Source: Strix aluco
Lineage: Eukaryota; Chordata; Aves; Strigiformes; Strigidae
Assembly (NCBI RefSeq): GCF_031877795.1
Contig: NC_133938.1
Coordinates: 16,338,920 to 16,402,919, forward strand
Direction of reading: 5' to 3'
Length of the DNA stretch: 64,000 nucleotides
In this document: one piece after another, positions 58,301 to 64,000 of the stretch
Numbering within the stretch: position 1 is the stretch's first letter
Layout: the number at the start of each line of letters is the position of its first letter
Position numbers and translations under genes: made by a program
Notes under the pieces: generated by a model
Told to the model about the DNA's origin: nothing
Databases searched by the model: none
What the model saw: only the letters and a program-made list of their open reading frames with translations

Positions 58301-61300
58301 AGCTGTCTGCCAGCAAGTCAAGGGAAGTTTTGGGAGAAATTTCTCTGACTGAGCTGGGAACCTTCCCTTCTCCAAGGCATGCTAACATAGCCTGGCACTC
58401 GGACTTGTCATGGAGGTCCGCAGTTCTGAACCACAGTAGTCTGCTCCAAAGTGTGCTAGATTGCTCCAAAGTGTGCTAGATTGCACTTTTTAAAAGTACA
58501 GAAGTTCTGCAAAGCCCAGGAGGTTTTGATAGTTTTGCTGTCAGTAATACCCAGTAATTCTTCCAGCTTGCAAACTACACACGCTGCTCCCCTCTCAGCA
58601 CACTTTGTGTAGTTTTCTGCTCTCAAAACAGGAAGTTTCCAGTAAACACATCTAATGTAAGTGCCTGTGTCAACAGGGCTTCCTCAGCCTGCCTGCGGCA
58701 TGAAGGGAAGGGTTATTTTTTGCAAAGACATATGGGCCTCTCTCATCCCTCTCTCCTGTTTAAATATATACACTCCTGACAGTAATGAAAAGCATCATTG
58801 TGAGAATTTGTTTTAATGTATCAAAGCATCCTTGGCGTTGTTGCATAGTCACATAATTACCCCCAGAGAAACTTACACCCATATGTTAACGCCCATAAAT
58901 TATTGTGTGGATCTTTTATACCTTTATTTTCAGTTTCTGGGAAAGATACATCACTGGGTGCTTAGTATAGTAATTGCTTCAGAACATGCAAGCTGCCTAT
59001 GCCCTGGGTAAAATGTTCGGGAGACAGAGTAGTGCTGGCAGTGTCTTCTAAAAGCTCAGTGCAAGCCAAAGCCTAACTGTGCTCAGAATGTGATGCAAGA
59101 ATATGATGCAGCTCTTTAATTTCACAAGAGATTTCTTAAAAAGACAGGAATTTTAAAATGAGAATGGAGATGAATAGAAATTTATGTTAGGCAAAGTGGG
59201 AAAAAACCCTTGTAGCAGGGAATAAATTCTTCATAGCACAAGGCAGAGAGCCTGATCTGAAATTTCAAGCTATAATATCAATATCAGTGTTTTGCAGACA
59301 CCCTGATACCCTGAGTAGCTTAGCCATATCTGGCACTTTTCTGTTTAGATTGGAGATACCAGGTTAAAGGCCTAATCTGCTGAATTTTCTCATAATCCTT
59401 ATGAACTTGGCATGAATGCAGTAAAAGAAGGTGCATATGTACTCAGAAATCAGTTGTAGCACTTTCAGATCTTGGTCTCAGATAGGAGCCAGCTCATAAT
59501 ACAATTTTTTAATGCAGGCCCATTGTATGCTTATCTTTATGCTTTTTTAACTGATTTATCCCAGTATTAAGAGTATGCTACTCTATGCATATTGGATATG
59601 TTCCTTTTACTCAAACTGTTAAATACAAAACTTTAGAACTTGAAAACATTTATCTTGCTTTTTATAAACAGCTGTGTTACACCTTCACTCAAGTGATTTT
59701 AGTAAATCTTCTTGTTTTATTTTTTTCAGCTGAGTTTGTTTGACATTTCTACATAAGCATCTATCTGGTGACTATTCTGATTCTCCTGTAAGAGGGATAA
59801 AAGCAAGGAACATTCTTCCCCTCCTTTGATCACTTTGCAGCTTGGGAAAGGCAAACTGATATTCAAATATTCAAAGCTTTACTGGAGCAGAGCATAGTAT
59901 TTAATGTTGCCTGCTAGAGCGCTGGCGATTGCACTTGTACTAGCATTGCATAATTTATTAATCATAGAAATTTTGCATGCAAATTAGCCACACAGTTGTG
60001 CATAATAATACAATAACCCAAAATTCTGTCTTCATATGTGTTAATGCCCGCAAATAAGCATGTCACATTACAGCAGTACACAGTTTCACCATTACATTCC
60101 AAAAGCTCACTAAAAGCCATATCATCAAGTGTTTTCTTTCTGTTCCTTACTTCTGACTTTCTAAAGTGTGAGAGTATTTAGCTCCAAGGCTTTTTCGTGT
60201 CTGTCTTTTTTCAGGTTTCCTTTTTGGGCTAAGGTTCTGTCAGCCAAAAATCAGTATTTCTTTCGCTATAGTACAGTTTTAAAAATGTATTTTTGCACTG
60301 GTATGAGTATGCTCAGCACCACTGTCCACCACTTCATGTTGAGGATTAAAAATGCCCAGCTCAGTACATATTTCAGGAACCATTTCCTTCCCAGCTCTGA
60401 AAGCTGCTCCATTTCACGTACTGACCTTGTAAATCCTAGGCATTGTGCAAAGGAAATCTGCACCTTTTCCTCTCTTGCTTTCTAACTACTCCAAATATTT
60501 CTTTCATGAAAGTCAAGGTGAGAATGAGGGAACTGACAATATTACATGGGAATTTTGCAAAGAAGGACCATGGAAGAAATGCTGCACAGCAAATAGGGAC
60601 AATTAGTACAGTTGTGTTCCCAGATGCCCACCAACCTGCCCTCTTCTTTACTTCCAAAAGATGTGAAGAACCAGCGAAATGGGATGAAAGAGAGCTTGCA
60701 GGAGAAATGGAGAGGAGGGAACAAGACAATTGAAGGTAAGCAAGAGAAAAAGCAAGGGAAGAGCCGAAGGAACATTAGAATGGGTGACACCAGGGAGGTC
60801 AGAGACTTTGAGTTTGTTGACAAAGAGCCATTAGGAGTTAACTACGCAGAAATCCAGTTAACAGGATGTTTCATTTACTATGATAGTTACTTAACATTTA
60901 TCCATAATAGGCTATGCTACAGAGATAAAACGAAAGGCATAAACTGAAGTGACTTAGCCAACTATTAAAAAAACCCGAACAACCAACAAACCAACACCCA
61001 GAGAGAAAGTTGCTACCTGTCTGTTACCAAACCTACAAGAGGTGGGGCAAGGCAAAGTCAAAAGCATTGAATATGTAAAAGTAGGAGAGAGAAATGAATA
61101 AACTAAGCTGAACAGTTTGAACCACACATATTTGAACATGCTAAACCATTTTTTTTTTAAAGAAGGAAGATACTTTTAAAAGAAGGAAGGTTTAAAGCCA
61201 ATACAAAAATACAATGAAACCAAGAGATGCAAAACATTCCCAAGAGTAACTGCAGATCATTTTGTTACAGATCATGACACTAAAGCTAGCTTTATTCATT

Positions 61301-64000
61301 GTTGGGGCATTGAGAGAACTGCAGGCAAAAAAAAGTAAAAACAAATGTAAAAGAACATAAACAGAACATAATTAGTGATAAGCAAACTGATGCCTTTAAC
61401 ACTTTCCTCTTGGGATTATTATTACAGATATATCTACAACATAAGGCCTTTTATTCTCAGGTAAAAATCAAGCTTAGTTTAGAAACCTCCCCAGTTTTAT
61501 ATTTGCTTCAGTTTCGTCTCTGATCCTACTTTGCTCTCCAGCATTAAACAAACCACCACTGGTCTAATATAGTTGTTTCTCACTGCACTGAGTCAAAATC
61601 AGCAAGCATTCCTAGATATTACTTACTGTCACTTGGCTCATGGTGGCCTGCTGTTTTGTCACCTCCTGGTCTTGGATCCCACAGGGGAATAATGGCAGTA
61701 TAGAAGCTGTAGCTCTATAAAAAGTGTCATCTTAACATCAGAGGAGGAGCTAGGCATAAGGGGTTGGCTTCACAAATGTAAATACCTCATAATTTATTAG
61801 TATCATGGCTTTTCTTTTACCCCGAGGCAAAAGCTTTAATAAAGGAATAGGTCTACTGCAGCAAAGGAAACAACAGCAAAAATAGAGACAAGGAAACATC
61901 CTAACTCCATTAATATTGGTGGGAATTTGTCTTCATCCTCAGTGGGAACAGAACTTCAAAGACATGGGAATCACCCATAAAACCTGAAGGATAAAATCTG
62001 AACCTTTCGTGGTCTATGACACAAACTGTATTTAGAGGATGGTAGTGTTGTCCCGACATGGTGGAAATGTCCCCAGCAGGAGTTTCAGATCCTTGGCTTG
62101 ACCACAGCCTTGTCCCCACCGCTGCCAGGGTGGCTGTTAGGACAGATGTCAGAGAGACCACATGCATGGGCAGTTTCTTTGACAGAAGAACCGCTCTGAG
62201 GCAGGACCATGCAGGAGTTGGGCAGAGATGAACCTCCTCTTGGTGAACACTGTCTCTCTTGCTGTTCATGGCTTTGCTTTCAGTACCCAAATCAGGAAGA
62301 AGTGATATCCCCACCTTTAGAGGTGTTTTTTTTACATCTCAGTAATTTAAGATATTCTTTCAAAGCCTATCTCTGGCAGAATGAAGACTGAAAGCTGTAT
62401 CTCCTCAATGCTACCTTGTGTTGTTAGCACTAAGGAAGATGAGTGGTGTGGAAAGAAAGAATCTTTTCTTTTCCAGGGAGATTCAAGATCTCCCTCAAGG
62501 ACTAAGAACATATCCTGAGTGCACTCTGCCTGCTAAATGTTGTGAAAAATGTGGGAAAGCCAAGATGAGGGAACTCATTCCCAAACATCTCTGCAGGTCT
62601 TGTTTTGGTACTGCCACCATACAGCAAAATAGAACTTAAAAGAACAGAGGTGCCATTCTTCTGCTAACAGCAGAGTTTGTTTCCCTCTCTTTCCTTTGGA
62701 TGACTCCTTATACTTCTTCCATTCCTGGGATTGTGTAATAAGACACAGTATCAAGTCACTGTATGACAATGTGTGTAATGTACAAACAACCTGGAGAGGT
62801 TGTTACACTCTCGGTGGGTGAGTTCAGCTGCCCCACAAACACACAGATCCTCATAGTCCGATTTTAGCTCTTCAAGAAAAAGTCCCCCTCTGTCCTTCAT
62901 TATTGGCCACAAAAATAAGTCTGACAACACAGATCCTTTCAAATAAACCAAATTCCCAATAATGTTAGGTCTTTCAGGAAAATGTTCCATGGCAGTATGT
63001 ACCCTAATTAAGCTCCTCTTTAATTTCATGTTATATTTCATAAGGGATCTGCACCACCAGACCATTGCAGGTCGTATCAAGAAAAAAAAGAGAAACATTT
63101 TCAGAAAAGCCCCTTTAAAAGAAGTATGTTTACCCTATGCTAATATGTCAGTGATGATTTTCAGTCCCTGGGTGTGGAGAGGTCTATGCACAACCTTTAA
63201 GAAAGCCACAAGTATGACTACAGAAATACAAGTTCACACCTATTTTCCATACATTAAATTTCTTAAGGAAGCCTGTGCCTCTACTGAAAAACTATAGAGA
63301 AATTTCAAAACCTGTGCTTTTTGCAAGTCAGACCTATACTGTATGTCAAAATACACAGTTGGGGTTTTTTGGGTTTTTTTGAGAGAGAGAGCATTGCTCA
63401 GGATCCTGCAGGAAAAGAGAACTTACGGTTTCAATACTTTTTTCAATAAAACACAGTATTTCTTTAATGCTGAATTCCTTTGGTTTCCAGTGCCCTCATT
63501 TTTAACAATCAGCAGGTATATAACTGTTGTAGAAATGAGGAATGAAGCATGTGGTTTGGCTGCTTTGAAAATCATATAATAATGCTATTTGAATTTGTGG
63601 GCTTAGCTTGGTAGTACAACTAAAATGACTGTCAGCTAGACAGATAGTGCAATAAAGGTGAAACACAGTACTGCAGATAAGAAACTAATCTTTATTTCAT
63701 GGTCCCCGTCTTCTCTGAGTATGTGAGCCCAGCACTTTGTGGGATCAAGTGACACTCTTAAGCATAACACATCTGCTATGGAGCACGACCAGTTTGATTA
63801 GATTAGTTAAACCTAATGTGGTAAAGGCAAAGTAAAACTGAGCAGCTTCGTGGCCCTTACCAAGTATACCATAATCAAGTATACCATATATCTTCCATAA
63901 GCAAGGGAAATTTCAAGGGCTAACAGCTTCTGAAGTAAGTGTAGTGTAATTTAACTGTAGTATTGTATGAAGCATGACAATAAGATCAACTGAGTAAAAA
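55330..64000. other. Region downstream of DNASE2B, no gene recognised
   Basis: 8.7 kb of AT-rich DNA. In other amniotes the next gene is RPF1, but no RPF1-like coding exon is visible before the window ends. A GC-richer island at about 57240-57460 and another at about 58090-58480 look different from their flanks but match no family I can name. A tandem duplication is listed at 58443-58484, and a short GT-rich run occurs near 63360-63380. Confidence 0.45.
58443..58484. repeat. 20-base perfect tandem duplication
   Basis: GCTCCAAAGTGTGCTAGATT occurs twice in direct succession with no mismatch, followed by the start of a third copy (GC). Perfect identity suggests a recent slippage event or an assembly artefact. 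Confidence 0.95.

Noticed and set aside
62418-62639. 73-codon frame with spaced cysteines (CCEKCGKAK ... HLCRSCF) resembling a zinc-binding motif
   Set aside because: No splice-framed partner exon and no known family; the Cys spacing is probably chance.
1-64000. CRISPR arrays, operons, phage or bacterial mobile systems
   Set aside because: The sequence is vertebrate nuclear DNA with spliced genes and CR1 elements; no regularly spaced repeats were seen.

Overview
The window is a piece of a bird chromosome. Three copies of the avian-type CR1 LINE 3' end, ancient MIR/CORE-SINE relics, an LTR that looks like a bird endogenous-retrovirus solo LTR, long AT-rich introns and isolated CpG islands point to an avian nuclear genome. 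The gene order SAMD13 - UOX (opposite strand) - DNASE2B is the same as in the syntenic block next to PRKACB in mammals. The AATAAA-bearing, gene-free left end is therefore most simply the PRKACB 3' UTR, although no PRKACB coding sequence is in the window.

Layout. 1 to about 3.8 kb: probable PRKACB 3' UTR. 3.8-11.8 kb: intergenic, with one solo-LTR-like element (about 7.5-8.4 kb). 11.8-12.1 kb and 14.5-15.4 kb: two CpG islands; the second is the likely SAMD13 promoter. 16.5-26.4 kb: SAMD13 (+), three coding exons giving a 102-residue SAM-domain protein. Its introns hold a CR1, two MIR-like SINEs and a DNAJB6-type processed pseudogene. 27-35 kb: intergenic. 36.1-43.3 kb: a urate oxidase gene (UOX) on the minus strand; exons 2-8 are all open and in phase. 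45.3-54.6 kb: DNASE2B (+), six exons, 362 residues, with both catalytic HxK-type motifs. 55.3-64 kb: no gene recognised.

The most interesting object is the UOX gene. Birds excrete uric acid and lack normal uricase activity, yet this gene is not a simple wreck. Seven exons join with no stop or frameshift into 315 codons. The encoded protein has about 15 cysteines, Phe where the catalytic His should be, Tyr at the urate-contacting Val position, and a longer C-terminus in place of the peroxisomal SRL/SKL-type tail. This fits a uricase repurposed for a different job, as has been described for a cysteine-enriched uricase of chicken and reptiles linked to skin.

The genes are not a functional operon. 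SAMD13 is a small adaptor-like SAM protein, UOX acts on purine-derived urate or a redox role, and DNASE2B is a lysosomal acid nuclease. UOX and DNASE2B are head to head with roughly 2 kb between their first recognised exons.
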